From Hymenobacter nitidus (GTDB taxonomy: Bacteria; Bacteroidota; Bacteroidia; Cytophagales; Hymenobacteraceae): 64,000 bases of DNA. The notes beneath the pieces were generated by a model. The model was not told the DNA's origin, did no database searches, and worked only from the letters and a program-made list of their open reading frames with translations. Of this stretch, positions 51,747-62,258 are shown piece by piece. Location of the stretch: contig NZ_JAJADQ010000004.1 of the NCBI RefSeq assembly GCF_020447315.1, positions 1-64,000 of the forward strand, in the 5' to 3' direction. The translations under genes were made by a program, and so were the position numbers. How positions within the stretch are numbered: position 1 is the stretch's first letter; every line of letters begins with the position of its first letter.

Positions 51747-52547
51747 CTACGGGCGCAACGACTCGAAATAAGCCGCCGAATGCCGCAGGCGGCTACCATA
51801 CCAGCTGAACAGCTCACCATCCACAATGCGCACCGTGGCCGAGGGACAGATAGCCTGGAACTCGGCCACGTGCTTCTCGGCGAAAGGGTAGGGCTCCGAG
51901 GACAACAGAATCACCTTGGGAGCAGCGGCGGCCAACTGCTCGGCCGTAACCTCGGGGTAGCGGGCCGTATCGGCAAATACGTTGCTGAAGCCCGCCCGTG
52001 GCAGCATAGCATCGATAAAGGTGCCGCTGGCCGCTGCCATGTAGGGCTTGCGCCAGATAAAATACGCGGCCGGCAGCAGCTGGTCGGGAGTGGTAAGGCC
52101 GCTGAACGAAGCGTCAATTGCCGTGGCCAGGGCGTCGGCGGCTGGCTTGCGGCCGCTAATCATGCCCACTCGCCGAATCATGTCCAGCGAATCGGTTAGG
52201 TTGGCAATGTCGCTCATCCAGACCGGGTATTTGGCCGCCAGCTGCTCGATGCCCTCCTGGTAGTTTTCCTCTTTGTTGCCGATAATCAAATCAGGCTTCA
52301 ACGCCTCAATTCGGGCAAAATCAAAGTTTTTGGTGCCTCCGACTACGGTGGCTTGCTGGCGCGCATCCGCCGGATGAATGCAGAATTTGGTGACGCCCAC
52401 CACCCGCTCGCCCAAGCCCAGGTCAAATAGCAGCTCGGTCTGCGACGGAACCAGGGACACAATGCGCTGGGGCGGGAAGGGTACCGCTACCCGGCGGTTC
52501 ATCTGGTCGGTGACGGTAAGGGGGAGCAGGATAGGCGGTAGTTCCAC
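51747..52547 (-). CDS. Helical backbone metal receptor (BtuF-like), no signal peptide
   Basis: A 266-residue protein of the cobalamin/siderophore binding type: PQRIVSLVPSQTELLFDLGLGERVVGVTKFC, FDFARIEALKPDLIIGNKEENYQEGIEQL, a helical hinge, then ARYPEVTAEQLAAAAPKVILLSSEPYPFAEKHV and WYGSRLRHSA. The start is GTG; no upstream signal peptide is seen, so the protein may be cytoplasmic, unlike the usual periplasmic BtuF. No BtuC/D partners are near. The Phe/Trp/Arg pattern fits corrinoid-type ligands, but the ligand is inferred. Confidence 0.8.
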   Translation of the reverse strand: MELPPILLPLTVTDQMNRRVAVPFPPQRIVSLVPSQTELLFDLGLGERVVGVTKFCIHPADARQQATVVGGTKNFDFARIEALKPDLIIGNKEENYQEGIEQLAAKYPVWMSDIANLTDSLDMIRRVGMISGRKPAADALATAIDASFSGLTTPDQLLPAAYFIWRKPYMAAASGTFIDAMLPRAGFSNVFADTARYPEVTAEQLAAAAPKVILLSSEPYPFAEKHVAEFQAICPSATVRIVDGELFSWYGSRLRHSAAYFESLRP

Positions 52548-52580
52548 GGGCAGGCGGTAGTGAGTAGTGGCACGGGCTGC

Positions 52581-53453
52581 CTAGAGCAGCTTGTAGTTCT
52601 TAAACTCGAACAGGCGCTTGCCGGTGGCTTTTTCCACCCAGTACAGCAGCCGGCCCTTGAAGGAGAAGTGCTTCTGGGTCACGTCGATATCCACCTGCCA
52701 GTTCAGGCGGGCAATGCGGGCGGCCATAACGCGGGGGTGAGTACCGCTAAACCTCTCGAGGGAGTCGAAGTCGTCAAAGTTGAACACCTCCGTAGTTGCC
52801 AGCGGCTGCTGCTCGGGGGGCAGGTCGCCGTGCCAGAACTGGTTGATGTGCTTCATCTTCTGCAGCATCTGCTTAGGGTTTTTCACCCAGCCATAGTGGT
52901 ATACAAAGGCATCGGCGGGCTTCACGTGCAGCTTTTCACCGTTGCGCCGGAACCCCTGGGCATCCTTGAAAGCCGTAATGGTGGGGTCGTTGCGGATGAT
53001 GCGCACCTCGTGTCCGTACCAGCGCCGTGAGTCGCCCACATAGTCGAAGGTCCCGTAGAAGTGCAGGTATTTGAACAGCAGGCCTTCCACGCGCTTGTCG
53101 GCTAGGTGGCGCTGGGCCGCAGCCCGAATACCCGCGTGGTACTGCTCGTGCACCACCTCATCGGCCTGAATGTAGAAAGCCCAATCGGCATCGGGCGAAA
53201 TCTGCTGGAAGGCCTTGTTGGTTTCCACGGCCAGCACGGTGCCGCCTTTGCGCAGCGCCGGGTCCCAGGTCGAGTGCACGATGCGCAGCTTGGGCGAGTT
53301 GATGGAGCGGATCAGGGCTTCCGTTTCGTCGTCACTGTCGCCGATGCTGACCACCATTTCATCCACCACGGGCAGAATGGACATAATGGCTTCCACCACC
53401 GGATAATCGTTGAGTACCGCGTTTCTGACAATGGTGAAGCCGGCAATTTTCAT
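52581..53453 (-). CDS. Glycosyltransferase family 2
   Basis: A 290-residue GT-A fold protein. Start MKIAGFTIVRNAVLNDYPVVEAI: the IVRNAxxxDYP beginning is typical for this group. Sugar nucleotide region VDEMVVSIGDSDDETEALI, the DWAFYIQADEVVHEQYH (DxD-like DADWAFYIQADE), and WYGHEVRIIRNDP. There is no TM segment, so it likely works at the cytoplasmic side on envelope or capsule glycans. The acceptor is unknown. Confidence 0.88.
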   Translation of the reverse strand: MKIAGFTIVRNAVLNDYPVVEAIMSILPVVDEMVVSIGDSDDETEALIRSINSPKLRIVHSTWDPALRKGGTVLAVETNKAFQQISPDADWAFYIQADEVVHEQYHAGIRAAAQRHLADKRVEGLLFKYLHFYGTFDYVGDSRRWYGHEVRIIRNDPTITAFKDAQGFRRNGEKLHVKPADAFVYHYGWVKNPKQMLQKMKHINQFWHGDLPPEQQPLATTEVFNFDDFDSLERFSGTHPRVMAARIARLNWQVDIDVTQKHFSFKGRLLYWVEKATGKRLFEFKNYKLL

Positions 53454-53490
53454 AGGGCAGGAGGGAGCAAAGAGGAGGGGGCCACACAAA

Positions 53491-53528
53491 CGCATGGCCG
53501 GCGTTGCCCGAAAGCAAGCCGGCCATGC
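53491..53528 (-). terminator. Hairpin after the M42 peptidase gene
   Basis: CGCATGGCCGGC and GCCGGCCATGCG form a 12-bp stem with a 14-base loop. The T run is weak, so this may be a poorly terminating hairpin. Confidence 0.5.
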
Positions 53529-53556
53529 GCTGTACGAACGAGCCCGAAGATACAGC

Positions 53557-54627
53557 TTAGCTGAAGTAACGGAAATCGTGGCCGTCCTCGATGCGCAGCA
53601 GCGTCTCGTAAATCAGCTTGGTCACGTTGTCCACATCTTCCGCGTGCACGGTTTCCACCGTGGTGTGCATGTACTTCAGGGGCAGCGAAATCAGGGCCGA
53701 GGCCACGCCCGAGCCCGAGTAGGCAAAAGCGTCGGTATCGGTGCCGGTGGCGCGGGTAGCGGCCGCCCGCTGAAACGGAATGTCGGTTTCCTGGGCCGTA
53801 CGGATAATCAGGTCGCGCAGGTTGTTTTGCACCGCCGGGCCATAGGTAATTACCGGGCCTTTGCCGCAGTGCAGGTCGCCGGCCGTCTTTTTCTCGTACA
53901 TCGGCGACTGAGTGTCGTGCGTCACGTCCGTGATGATGGCCACGTTGGGGTTGATGCGGTGGGCTACCATCTCGGCGCCGCGCAGCCCGATTTCCTCTTG
54001 CACCGCATTCACGACGTAGAGGCCGAAAGGCAGCTTTTTGTCGTTTTCCTTCAGCATGCGGGCCACTTCGGCAATCATGAAGCCGCCCACGCGGTTGTCG
54101 AGGGCGCGGCCCACGTAAAACTTGTCGTTCATCACCATGAACTCGTCCTCGAAGGTGACGACCGAGCCCACGTGAATGCCCATTTCCTCCACTTCCTTCT
54201 GCGACGAGGCGCCGCAGTCCAGGTAGATGGTTTCGATGGTCGGGGCCTTGTCCTGCTCCACCTTGCGCACGTGAATGGCTGGCCAGCCAAAAATGGCTTT
54301 CACCACGCCCTTGTCGGTGTGAATATTTACCCGCTTAGACGGGGCCACCAGGGCATCGGAGCCCCCGTTGCGACGCAGGTAGATGTAGCCTTCCTTGGTG
54401 ATGTAGTTAACGAAATAGCTGATTTCATCGGCGTGGGCTTCAATTACGACTTTGTACTGGGCTTCCGGGTTGATAACGCCCACCACGGTGCCGTACGTGT
54501 CCACAAAATATTCGTCGATATAGGGTTTGAGGTACTCCAGCCACAACTTTTGACCTTCTTTTTCGAAGCCCGTTGGTGAAGCATTATTCAGGTAGATTTG
54601 CAGAAATTCGAATGATTCTGGACGCAT
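53557..54627 (-). CDS. M42 family metallopeptidase (glutamyl aminopeptidase-like)
   Basis: A 356-residue cytoplasmic aminopeptidase of the self-assembling TET type. Metal ligands: VVIEAHADEISYFV, ALDNRVGGFM, NAVQEEIGLRG and ITDVTHDTQSP. The late TGTDTDAFAYSGSGVASALISLPLKYMHTTVETVH gives the final His. It hydrolyses peptides produced by larger proteases. A DinB gene lies upstream, separated by 27 bases. Confidence 0.95.
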   Translation of the reverse strand: MRPESFEFLQIYLNNASPTGFEKEGQKLWLEYLKPYIDEYFVDTYGTVVGVINPEAQYKVVIEAHADEISYFVNYITKEGYIYLRRNGGSDALVAPSKRVNIHTDKGVVKAIFGWPAIHVRKVEQDKAPTIETIYLDCGASSQKEVEEMGIHVGSVVTFEDEFMVMNDKFYVGRALDNRVGGFMIAEVARMLKENDKKLPFGLYVVNAVQEEIGLRGAEMVAHRINPNVAIITDVTHDTQSPMYEKKTAGDLHCGKGPVITYGPAVQNNLRDLIIRTAQETDIPFQRAAATRATGTDTDAFAYSGSGVASALISLPLKYMHTTVETVHAEDVDNVTKLIYETLLRIEDGHDFRYFS

Positions 54628-54654
54628 CGGTAGTAAAGTTGATTCGATGGAAAG

Positions 54655-55155
54655 TTATTGAGGCGCCGGCACGCCCATCTCAGCCCATTCTTCGCGCGCC
54701 GGACCATAAACGCCCGGTACCCGCAGGCTGGCTTGCCGCATGAGCACCGTCAGTTGCCCACGGTGATGCGCCTGGTGGCGGATAAGTACGGATAATACGG
54801 TGCGTTTGGTCCATGTGTCACCATACATGGGCACTTCATCCAGCAATTGCGCGTCTGACCAGCGGTTCGTGACCTCAGTAACAACCTGCTGAGCGAGTGA
54901 CTGATAGGTCGACGCCAGGAGGGTAGCATTGTTCGGCATTGGCTGCCCGTGGAGCGAATCCTCCTGCGTTAGTCCAGCCGTGTGAGGCATCTCCGTAAGA
55001 GTCTGAACGACGTGCCAGGCAATGCTGCCCAAGGTGCGGCCTTCAGGATCCACAGGTTGGGCCAACGACTCATCCGTCAGCGCGGTTAAGATTTTGGCGG
55101 TAGCCTCCGATTCGTACTGCCAATCGGTCACGAAATCTGAAACAGAACAATACAT
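54655..55155 (-). CDS. DinB family protein
   Basis: A 166-residue four-helix DinB-like protein. The metal His pattern is visible: SIAWHVVQTLTEMP and IRHQAHHRGQLTVLMR. Length and the YCSVSDFVTDWQYESEATAKILTALTDESL start agree with the family. Members are putative metal-dependent thiol transferases or stress proteins; the actual reaction is unknown. Confidence 0.88.
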   Translation of the reverse strand: MYCSVSDFVTDWQYESEATAKILTALTDESLAQPVDPEGRTLGSIAWHVVQTLTEMPHTAGLTQEDSLHGQPMPNNATLLASTYQSLAQQVVTEVTNRWSDAQLLDEVPMYGDTWTKRTVLSVLIRHQAHHRGQLTVLMRQASLRVPGVYGPAREEWAEMGVPAPQ

Positions 55156-55184
55156 AGTACTCTGAAAAATGAGGCGAGAGAAAA

Positions 55185-56753
55185 CTACAGCGGAATGTTG
55201 CCGTGTTTCTTGCGCGGCAGCACGTCTACCTTATTCTCCAGCATCTTAAATGCCCGGATGAGCTTCTGGCGGGTTTGCGAAGGCAAAATAACTTCATCCA
55301 CGAAACCACGGTGCGCAGCGCGGTAGGGTGTGGCAAACTTCTGCTGATACTCGTCTACTTTCTCCTGCAGCTTGGCCTCGGGGTCGGCGGCGGCGGCAAT
55401 TTCCCGCTTGAAGATGATTTCCGCAGCTCCTTTGGCGCCCATTACTGCAATTTCAGCTGTGGGCCAGGCGTAGTTCATGTCGGCCCCGATGTGCTTGGAG
55501 TTCATCACGTCATACGCTCCACCGTAGGCTTTGCGGGTAATAACGGTGATGCGCGGCACCGTAGCCTCGCAGAAAGCATACAGCAGCTTGGCCCCGTTGG
55601 TGATAATACCGCGCCATTCCTGGTCAGTGCCGGGCAAAAAGCCGGGTACATCTTCCAGCACCAGTAGCGGAATGTTGAACGAGTCGCAGAACCGCACGAA
55701 GCGGGCCGCTTTGGTCGAGGCGTTAATATCGAGCACCCCTGCCAGTACAGCCGGCTGGTTGCCCACGATACCGATGCTGCGGCCGCCCAGGCGGGCAAAG
55801 CCCACCACGATGTTCTCGGCAAAGTTCTGATGAACCTCCAGGAACGAATCCGCGTCGATAATACCGTCGATTACCTCGCGGATATCATAGGGCTGGTTCG
55901 GGTTTTCGGGAATGATGTTGTCCAGTGTCGGCCGCGACTCGTCGCCTTGGGCCTCGTAGGGCAGGGAAGGAGCCGTTTCCTCACAGTTCTGGGGCATGTA
56001 GCTCAGCAAGGCCTTGAGGTGGTTGATGCAGGCCACCTCGTTGGCGCAGCTGAAGTGCGTCACGCCGCTCTTGGCCGAGTGGGTGCTGGCCCCGCCCAGT
56101 TCTTCACTGGTTACGTTTTCGTGGGTCACGGTCTTCACCACGTTGGGGCCGGTCACGAACATGTAGCTCGTGTTTTCCACCATCAGGATGAAGTCGGTAA
56201 TGGCGGGCGAATACACCGCGCCGCCCGCGCAGGGCCCCATGATGGCCGACAGCTGTGGCACCACGCCCGAGGCCAGGGTATTCTTGTAGAATATGTCGGC
56301 ATAGCCGCCCAGGCTCACTACACCTTCCTGAATCCGGGCCCCGCCCGAATCATTCAGGCCGATTACGGGGGCGCCGTTTTTCATGGCCAGGTCCATAATC
56401 TTCACAATCTTCTCGGCGTGCGTTTCGCTTAGCGAGCCGCCAAACACTGTGAAGTCCTGGGAGAAAACGTACACCAAGCGGCCATTCACCGTGCCGTAGC
56501 CCGTAATGACGCCGTCGCCGAGGTAATACTCCTTGTCCAGGCCGAAGTCCTTGGAGCGGTGCATCACAAACTTGCCGATTTCCTCAAACGAGCCTTCATC
56601 CATCAGCAGATCTACCCGCTCCCGGGCCGTGAGCTTGCCTTTGGCATGTTGGGCGTCGATGCGGGCCTGGCCACCGCCGAGCAGGGCCTCCTGGTTTTTA
56701 CGGTCGAGGATTTCGAGTTTGCTTAGTTGGGCGTCAGCGTGCGGATCGGACAT
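55185..56753 (-). CDS. Acyl-CoA carboxylase carboxyltransferase beta subunit
   Basis: A 522-residue carboxyltransferase (propionyl/methylmalonyl-CoA type). Start [32 protein letters not shown]. Features: [79 protein letters not shown], and in the second half [24 protein letters not shown] and [16 protein letters not shown]. It moves carboxyl from biotin to acyl-CoA. No biotin carboxylase or biotin carrier is in the window, as is common for this class in Bacteroidetes (Na-pump decarboxylase or PCC). Confidence 0.95.
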   Translation of the reverse strand: MSDPHADAQLSKLEILDRKNQEALLGGGQARIDAQHAKGKLTARERVDLLMDEGSFEEIGKFVMHRSKDFGLDKEYYLGDGVITGYGTVNGRLVYVFSQDFTVFGGSLSETHAEKIVKIMDLAMKNGAPVIGLNDSGGARIQEGVVSLGGYADIFYKNTLASGVVPQLSAIMGPCAGGAVYSPAITDFILMVENTSYMFVTGPNVVKTVTHENVTSEELGGASTHSAKSGVTHFSCANEVACINHLKALLSYMPQNCEETAPSLPYEAQGDESRPTLDNIIPENPNQPYDIREVIDGIIDADSFLEVHQNFAENIVVGFARLGGRSIGIVGNQPAVLAGVLDINASTKAARFVRFCDSFNIPLLVLEDVPGFLPGTDQEWRGIITNGAKLLYAFCEATVPRITVITRKAYGGAYDVMNSKHIGADMNYAWPTAEIAVMGAKGAAEIIFKREIAAAADPEAKLQEKVDEYQQKFATPYRAAHRGFVDEVILPSQTRQKLIRAFKMLENKVDVLPRKKHGNIPL

Positions 56754-56804
56754 TGAGAAATCGGTGGGATGAGAAGTGAGGTCAAAGGTAACGTAAGGGC
56801 GCAA

Positions 56805-56835
56805 AAAAAGCCGCACCAGATTTGGGCGGCTTTTT
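56805..56835. terminator. Second hairpin between clpC and the carboxyltransferase gene
   Basis: AAAAAGCCGC and GCGGCTTTTT. It lies upstream of the carboxyltransferase start and downstream of clpC, both minus. Confidence 0.6.
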
Positions 56836-56865
56836 GGGTATTTCTTTCGTTGAAAATAAGAAGCA

Positions 56866-56897
56866 AAAGAGCCAGCCTTGCGAAGGGCTGGCTCTTT
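56866..56897 (-). terminator. Terminator after clpC
   Basis: AAAGAGCCAGCC and GGCTGGCTCTTT with an 8-base loop, 18 bases after the clpC stop and followed by T on the minus strand. Confidence 0.8.
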
Positions 56898-56914
56898 CAT
56901 TTACTCAAAGCAAG

Positions 56915-59515
56915 TTACTTGCCTTTCTCCGTGTCCGGCGACTCAGGGGCCTCTTCGGGCCGCTCGTCACTAGCGAGGTTGGTGGCCTCCCCGCTCTTGC
57001 TCACTGCGAAGACGAGTTCTTCCGCGCCTTCCGTGAAGTCGGCGGTAATAACGTCACCCTGCGCAATTTCCGCTTTCAGGATTTCCTCAGCAATCGGGTC
57101 TTCGATGTACTTCTGGATAGCCCGGTTCAGCGGACGAGCACCGTACTTCGGATCATAGCCTTTTTCGGCTACGAAATCCTTGGCGGCTTCGGTCAGCTCC
57201 ACTTTGTAGCCGAGCGTCTGAATGCGCGAGAGCAGCTTCGACAGCGAAATATCGATGATGCGGTGGATGTCCTTTTTCTCGAGCGAGTTAAAGACGATAA
57301 CGTCATCCAAACGGTTGAGGAACTCGGGCGAGAAGGTTTTCCGCAGGGCATTAGTGATAGTGCCTTTCGTAATCTCGTCCAGGTTTTCCGTCCGGGCCTT
57401 GGTGCCGAAACCGATACCAGCGCCGAAGTCCGCCAAATCACGCGCCCCGATGTTAGAGGTCATGATGATGATGGTGTTCCGGAAGTCAACCTTACGACCC
57501 AAACCGTCAGTCAGGATACCGTCGTCCAGTACCTGCAGAAGCAGATTGTACACGTCGGGGTGTGCCTTCTCAATCTCGTCGAGCAGGATTACCGAGTACG
57601 GCTTGCGGCGGATTTTTTCCGTCAGCTGACCGCCTTCTTCATAACCCACGTAGCCGGGAGGTGCCCCCACCAAGCGCGATACGCTGAATTTCTCCATGTA
57701 TTCGCTCATGTCTACGCGCACCAAAGCATCTTCCTTGTCGAAGAGGTAGGTAGCCAATACTTTGGCCAGCTCCGTCTTACCAACACCGGTCGGGCCGAGG
57801 AATACAAACGAGCCAATTGGCTTCTTGGGATCCTTCAAGCCCACGCGGGTGCGCTGGATGGCCTTCACCAGTTGCTTAATTGCTTTGTCCTGGCCGATTA
57901 CCTTGCCTTGCAGCTCTTCGCCCATATTGAGCAGCTTCTGGCTTTCGTTCTGGGCCACGCGGCTCACGGGAATACCGGTCATCATGGCGATTACCTCGGC
58001 CACGTTTTCCTCCTTCACCGTGTAGCGCTTCTTCTTGGTCTCGTCCTCCCAATTCTTCTTGGCAGTGTCAAGCTGTTCGAGAAGCTTTTTCTCCTTGTCG
58101 CGAAGCTGAGCGGCTTCCTCGTATTTCTGCGACTTCACCACGCGGTTTTTCTCCGTCTTGATATTCTCGATGCTTTCCTCAAGCTTCAGAATATCCTCGG
58201 GCACCACGATGTTGTTGATGTGCACGCGCGCACCAGCTTCATCCAAGATGTCAATGGCTTTGTCGGGCAGGAACCGGTCACTCATGTAGCGGTCCGACAG
58301 CTTAACGCAGGCCTCAATAGCCTTGTCGGTGTACACTACGTGGTGATGGTCCTGATACTTGTCCTTGATGTTATGCAGGATTTCGATGGTTTCCTCTGGC
58401 GTGGTGGGGTCCACCATTACCATCTGGAAACGACGGGCCAACGCGCCGTCTTTCTCGATATACTGCCGGTACTCGTCCAGCGTGGTGGCGCCGATGCATT
58501 GAATTTCGCCGCGGGCCAGGGCTGGTTTGAACATATTGGAAGCGTCCAGCGAACCGGAAGCACCGCCAGCACCCACGATGGTGTGGAGCTCGTCGATGAA
58601 CAGGATAACGTCGGGCGACTTCTCCAACTCGTTCATCACGGCTTTCATCCGCTCCTCGAACTGACCACGGTACTTGGTACCAGCTACCAGCGAAGCAAGG
58701 TCAAGGGTTACGACGCGCTTGCCGAACAGCACGCGCGACACTTTCTTCTGGATGATGCGCAGGGCTAGGCCTTCGGCAATGGCCGTTTTACCCACACCAG
58801 GCTCACCAATCAGAATGGGGTTGTTCTTTTTGCGACGCGACAGAATCTGAGCAACGCGCTCAATCTCCTTTTCCCGGCCCACGATGGGGTCGAGCTTGTC
58901 TTCCTCAGCCAGCTTGGTCAGGTCGCGACCAAAGTTGTCGAGAACGGGCGTGCGCGACTTCTCACCGGGCTTCTTCGGGGCCGAGCTGCTGCCCGCGCCA
59001 CCGCGGCCGGCGCTGCCGCCAAAGAGTTTGTCGTTGTCGTCGTCGTCAGTGTCAGGGGCGCGGTCGGTGGGGGCAGTGTTGCCGTGGTAGTCCAGCGAGT
59101 CGCGAACGGCTTCGTAGTTCACGTTGAATTTGCTGAGAATCTGAGAAGAAATATTGTCTTCGTCGCGCAAAATCGAGAGCAGCAGGTGTTCTGTGCCGAT
59201 GATTTCACTCTTGAAGATTTTGGCCTCTAGATAGGTAATCTTGAGAACTTTCTCGGTCTGTTTGGTCAGCGGAATCGAGCCGGTAATGCTCGTTCCCTGA
59301 GTGGCCGTATTACGAGTCGCTTGCTCGAGGGCGTATTTCAGCTCTTCTACCGACACGCCCAATTTCTTGAGCAAGCCAATAGCAGTGCCTTCCCCTTCGC
59401 GAATCATGCCTAGTAATAGGTGTTCGGTACCGATATAGTCGTGACCGAGCCGGATGGCCTCTTCCCGGCTCAGAGAGATGACCTCCTTGACTCGATTTGA
59501 GAATTTAGCTTCCAT
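56915..59515 (-). CDS. clpC: ATP-dependent Clp protease ATP-binding subunit ClpC
   Basis: An 866-residue AAA+ unfoldase for ClpP. The start [36 protein letters not shown] is the classic Clp N-domain; upstream in-frame codons are non-homologous. Two N-repeats (1-150) lead through a Ser/Gly/Asp-rich linker to AAA-1 with Walker A GEPGVGKT and [10 protein letters not shown], a UVR motif ([17 protein letters not shown]), and AAA-2 with [12 protein letters not shown] and [14 protein letters not shown] ClpP-binding type loop is in the expected position. The acidic C-terminus ([19 protein letters not shown]) is a species-type tail. Confidence 0.97.
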   Translation of the reverse strand: MEAKFSNRVKEVISLSREEAIRLGHDYIGTEHLLLGMIREGEGTAIGLLKKLGVSVEELKYALEQATRNTATQGTSITGSIPLTKQTEKVLKITYLEAKIFKSEIIGTEHLLLSILRDEDNISSQILSKFNVNYEAVRDSLDYHGNTAPTDRAPDTDDDDNDKLFGGSAGRGGAGSSSAPKKPGEKSRTPVLDNFGRDLTKLAEEDKLDPIVGREKEIERVAQILSRRKKNNPILIGEPGVGKTAIAEGLALRIIQKKVSRVLFGKRVVTLDLASLVAGTKYRGQFEERMKAVMNELEKSPDVILFIDELHTIVGAGGASGSLDASNMFKPALARGEIQCIGATTLDEYRQYIEKDGALARRFQMVMVDPTTPEETIEILHNIKDKYQDHHHVVYTDKAIEACVKLSDRYMSDRFLPDKAIDILDEAGARVHINNIVVPEDILKLEESIENIKTEKNRVVKSQKYEEAAQLRDKEKKLLEQLDTAKKNWEDETKKKRYTVKEENVAEVIAMMTGIPVSRVAQNESQKLLNMGEELQGKVIGQDKAIKQLVKAIQRTRVGLKDPKKPIGSFVFLGPTGVGKTELAKVLATYLFDKEDALVRVDMSEYMEKFSVSRLVGAPPGYVGYEEGGQLTEKIRRKPYSVILLDEIEKAHPDVYNLLLQVLDDGILTDGLGRKVDFRNTIIIMTSNIGARDLADFGAGIGFGTKARTENLDEITKGTITNALRKTFSPEFLNRLDDVIVFNSLEKKDIHRIIDISLSKLLSRIQTLGYKVELTEAAKDFVAEKGYDPKYGARPLNRAIQKYIEDPIAEEILKAEIAQGDVITADFTEGAEELVFAVSKSGEATNLASDERPEEAPESPDTEKGK

Positions 59516-59637
59516 GCAGATAAGTAATGAAGAAAAACGGTGCCCCGCAAGCCAAGGTTGCTGAACGATGAGCGGGTTGGGCCGAAGTAACCTGAAAACA
59601 GGTAAATACGGGCGAAGGTTCGGAGGCGTCCCTTGCA

Positions 59638-60258
59638 CTACGCAAGAAAGCCGCCGACAGCCGGTCCCTGCATAAAAAGCAGGTCTAAGATGCTGAGTCC
59701 CGGTACAAAATCTTTACCAAAGGTCTGGGCGTAGGGCCGAACCGACTTCCTGTCAGGTTCGGGACTGCCAGCGGCTTTTGGTGTCAGACAATCGCGCCGG
59801 TCGAGCACGAGAGCAGGGGGGTATTCGGAGTGGTACTCGGTGGTGAGCTCTACAGGAATCTGCAGCCGCAGGCAGCGCAGGTAAAACCGTAGGAAGGCTA
59901 GATTCAGTTCGAAAAGCAGGGAAGGTTTCTGTACGTAAATATCGTGCAGATAGTCGGCGTAATATTCAAAGTACGGCGTGCCGCCGTAGGCGGTTTGCAG
60001 GCTGCGCCAGTGCTGGTGCACCCAGTTCTGGCGGTAGTCGATTTCAATGGCCGACGTTTTGACTTTTTCACTGCGGTTGCCGTCCACTACCGGCACGGTG
60101 AGCGGCTTTACGCCCTGGTTGGTCAAAATCAGGCAACGGTTGCGGTAGGTTTGCTTGCGGTAGTTGTCGTGGCTTTCCAGCCAAAGCGCGTCGTGGCCGG
60201 CAAGCTCGGCAAAGAACTGGGCGGGTGGATTGTACTGCGACTCGAAGAGAATGGGCAC
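59638..60258 (-). CDS. WbqC family protein
   Basis: A 206-residue cytoplasmic protein. Starts at GTG with PILFESQYNPPAQFFAEL, the family's early pattern, followed by NYRKQTYRNRCLILTNQGVKPLTVPV, QNWVHQHWRSLQTAYGGTPYFEYYADYLHDIY and SILDLLFMQGP. WbqC-like proteins occur with LPS/O-antigen genes and are thought to take part in amino sugar or glycine transfer, but the reaction is unsettled. No ATG is available at a sensible place. It is upstream of clpC, with a 122-base gap. Confidence 0.88.
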   Translation of the reverse strand: MPILFESQYNPPAQFFAELAGHDALWLESHDNYRKQTYRNRCLILTNQGVKPLTVPVVDGNRSEKVKTSAIEIDYRQNWVHQHWRSLQTAYGGTPYFEYYADYLHDIYVQKPSLLFELNLAFLRFYLRCLRLQIPVELTTEYHSEYPPALVLDRRDCLTPKAAGSPEPDRKSVRPYAQTFGKDFVPGLSILDLLFMQGPAVGGFLA

Positions 60259-60443
60259 CAGGGCAGGAATAAGGAAAGAAACAGGCGGAAATGCGGCTAA
60301 AGAAACGGAACAGAATAGTATTTGCCTTATACTAGATGTAAATCCTTTTTCAAAAGCGGCTTTCCGGCTGCCAGGGCTGAACCAATACCGGCCCGATACT
60401 GCTTGTAGGGCATATTTCCCCCCCGAACCGTCAAACTGACACT

Positions 60444-61313
60444 ATGCGCTCTTGTCTTCTAGTACTGGCTATTGTCATTTCCTTTGCCGCCCGGGCTGCT
60501 GCTCCGCCCCAGCTGCTGCTGGACGTGGCCCGTTTCCGCAATCAGGATGCCGCGGTGAAGGGGGCTATTATCGAGCTGTATGCTACCGTACCCGGTCAGT
60601 CACTGACGTACAAGCGGCGGGCTCCCAAAGTATTTCAGGCGGCGGCCAGCGTGACGCTGGAAATAATCCGGGAAGACGGCTCGGCCGCTTTTCAGGAAAC
60701 CATTACGCTGAAGCCGCCGGTACTGAGCGACACGTCCATCAGCCTGAAAAACCCAGTGAGCTTTCAGAAGCGGATTCTGCTGCCCGACGGTAAATACACC
60801 CTCCGCGGTCAGGTGCGCGACCAGTACCGCAAGGGCCAGAACAACGTGGTGGAGCAGCCGCTGGTTGTGAATTCGGAAGCGAAAGGATTGACGCTGAGTG
60901 ATGTAGTGGTGCTGGCCCGTCCGGCGTCAAAATCGCCGGAGCAAAGTAACTTTGCCCGCGGTGGTTTTAGCCTGACGCGGGCGCCGGGCGGCTTGTATGG
61001 CCGTGGGGCTGACCGCGCCTATTTCTACGCTGAGCTTTACAATGTGAAACCCGAACAAACCGTGCAGCTGCGCTACCGTCTGCGCCAGGACGCAGCCACG
61101 AAAGATGCTCTGACAACCACGGCCACTGTGCGAGGCCTGGCGGGCCAGGGCACGCCCATCACCGGTGCGCTGGACTTAAGCAAGCTGCCCGCCGGCGACT
61201 ATACGCTGACAGTAGAAGTGCGCGACGCCAAAAACAAAGTTCTTTCCTCTCAAAACGCTCGTCTGTACCGCAACGTGACAGAGTATGCTCCCGCCGGCGT
61301 AGTAGCTAACTAA
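60444..61313 (+). CDS. Exported hypothetical beta-sandwich protein
   Basis: A 289-residue protein with signal peptide MRSCLLVLAIVISFAARAAA. The mature part begins LLLDVARFRNQDAAVKGAIIELYATVPGQSLTY, similar to the N-terminal beta region of GWxTD-type Bacteroidetes proteins, but the GWxTD domain itself is absent. A second repeat-like region (YFYAELYNVKPEQTVQLRYRLR...LPAGDYTLTVEVRDAKNKVL) resembles Ig-like domains. The TAA stop overlaps the ATG of the acyltransferase gene by one base (TAATG), so the genes are translationally coupled. Confidence 0.7.
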   Translation: MRSCLLVLAIVISFAARAAAPPQLLLDVARFRNQDAAVKGAIIELYATVPGQSLTYKRRAPKVFQAAASVTLEIIREDGSAAFQETITLKPPVLSDTSISLKNPVSFQKRILLPDGKYTLRGQVRDQYRKGQNNVVEQPLVVNSEAKGLTLSDVVVLARPASKSPEQSNFARGGFSLTRAPGGLYGRGADRAYFYAELYNVKPEQTVQLRYRLRQDAATKDALTTTATVRGLAGQGTPITGALDLSKLPAGDYTLTVEVRDAKNKVLSSQNARLYRNVTEYAPAGVVAN

Positions 61314-62215
61314 TGACCCCCCACGCAACACCCCGAAAATACGCCTGGTTTTATCTGCCCCTGGAATGGCTGCTGCTGAGCATTGCCCGTCTGCCGTTTC
61401 CGGTTCTATATGGCTTCGCCTACGGCTTGTATGGCCTGATGGCCTATGTGGTGCGTTACCGGCGGCGGGTAGTTCTGGAAAATCTGCGCAATTCCTTTCC
61501 GGAAAAGTCTGAAAAGGATATTCAGCGAATCCAGAAGGAGTTTTACTGGCACTTTGCCCAGGTAATGGTCGAGATTCTGAAGCTGGGCGTTATATCCGAT
61601 GCGGAGCTGCGCCGCCGCGTCCGGATCCACAACCCGGAGTTGCTGTCGAGCCCATTTGCCCAGGGGCGTACGGTGCTGGCCCTGGGCTCCCACGCCGGCA
61701 ACTGGGAGTGGATTCTGCCCTCGGGCGCCCTGGAGTTTCCCAACCGGGCTTATGGGGTATATAAGCCGCTTAGCAACCCGTTTTTCGAGCATTTCCTCTA
61801 CAAGCTGCGCACGCGCAGCGGGGCCCACCTGATTCCGATGCGGGATACCCTGCGCGACCTGATCAAGCGGCGCACCGAAGGCCGGGCCATGAGCATGCTG
61901 ACCGACCAGGCCGCTGGCCCCGAAGACCGGCCCTATTGGACCCAGTTTCTGAACCAGGATACCAGCTTCTACAGCAGCGCCGACCGGCTGGCTTCCCAGT
62001 TCAGCTGCCCGGTGGTGTACGTGAACATCAAGCGCACAGGCCGCGGCTTCTACGACCTCGTGATTCTGCCTCTGCACGATGGCAACACCCCGCTGGACAA
62101 GGAGGCCTACGTGGTAACGGAAGCCTTTGCCCGCCATCTGGAGCGTGACATTCAGGCGGCCCCGGCCAATTACCTCTGGACCCACCGCCGCTGGAAGCAC
62201 AAGCGGGTGGTTTAA
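61313..62215 (+). CDS. Lysophospholipid/lipid A-type acyltransferase (LpxL/HtrB-like)
   Basis: A 300-residue protein with an N-terminal TM helix and the HX4E motif His127-x4-Glu132 (GSHAGNWE). Other conserved parts: YRRRVVLENLRNSFPEKSEKDIQRIQKEFYWH, VYKPLSNPFFEHFLYKLR, LTDQAAGPEDRPYWTQFLNQDTSFYSSADRLA. This family adds secondary acyl chains to lipid A or the like at the inner membrane. The small coupled exported protein upstream may be a partner. Confidence 0.92.
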   Translation: MTPHATPRKYAWFYLPLEWLLLSIARLPFPVLYGFAYGLYGLMAYVVRYRRRVVLENLRNSFPEKSEKDIQRIQKEFYWHFAQVMVEILKLGVISDAELRRRVRIHNPELLSSPFAQGRTVLALGSHAGNWEWILPSGALEFPNRAYGVYKPLSNPFFEHFLYKLRTRSGAHLIPMRDTLRDLIKRRTEGRAMSMLTDQAAGPEDRPYWTQFLNQDTSFYSSADRLASQFSCPVVYVNIKRTGRGFYDLVILPLHDGNTPLDKEAYVVTEAFARHLERDIQAAPANYLWTHRRWKHKRVV

Positions 62216-62258
62216 TGTGCTCAAGTGCTAATGTGGGGAATTTGCTAAAGCCCAACTT

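Noticed and set aside
56822..58768. A 648-codon open frame antisense to clpC, and similar long frames antisense to the oxidoreductase and histidine kinase genes.
   Set aside because: They are mirror frames of GC-rich coding DNA with no start context, domain or composition of their own.
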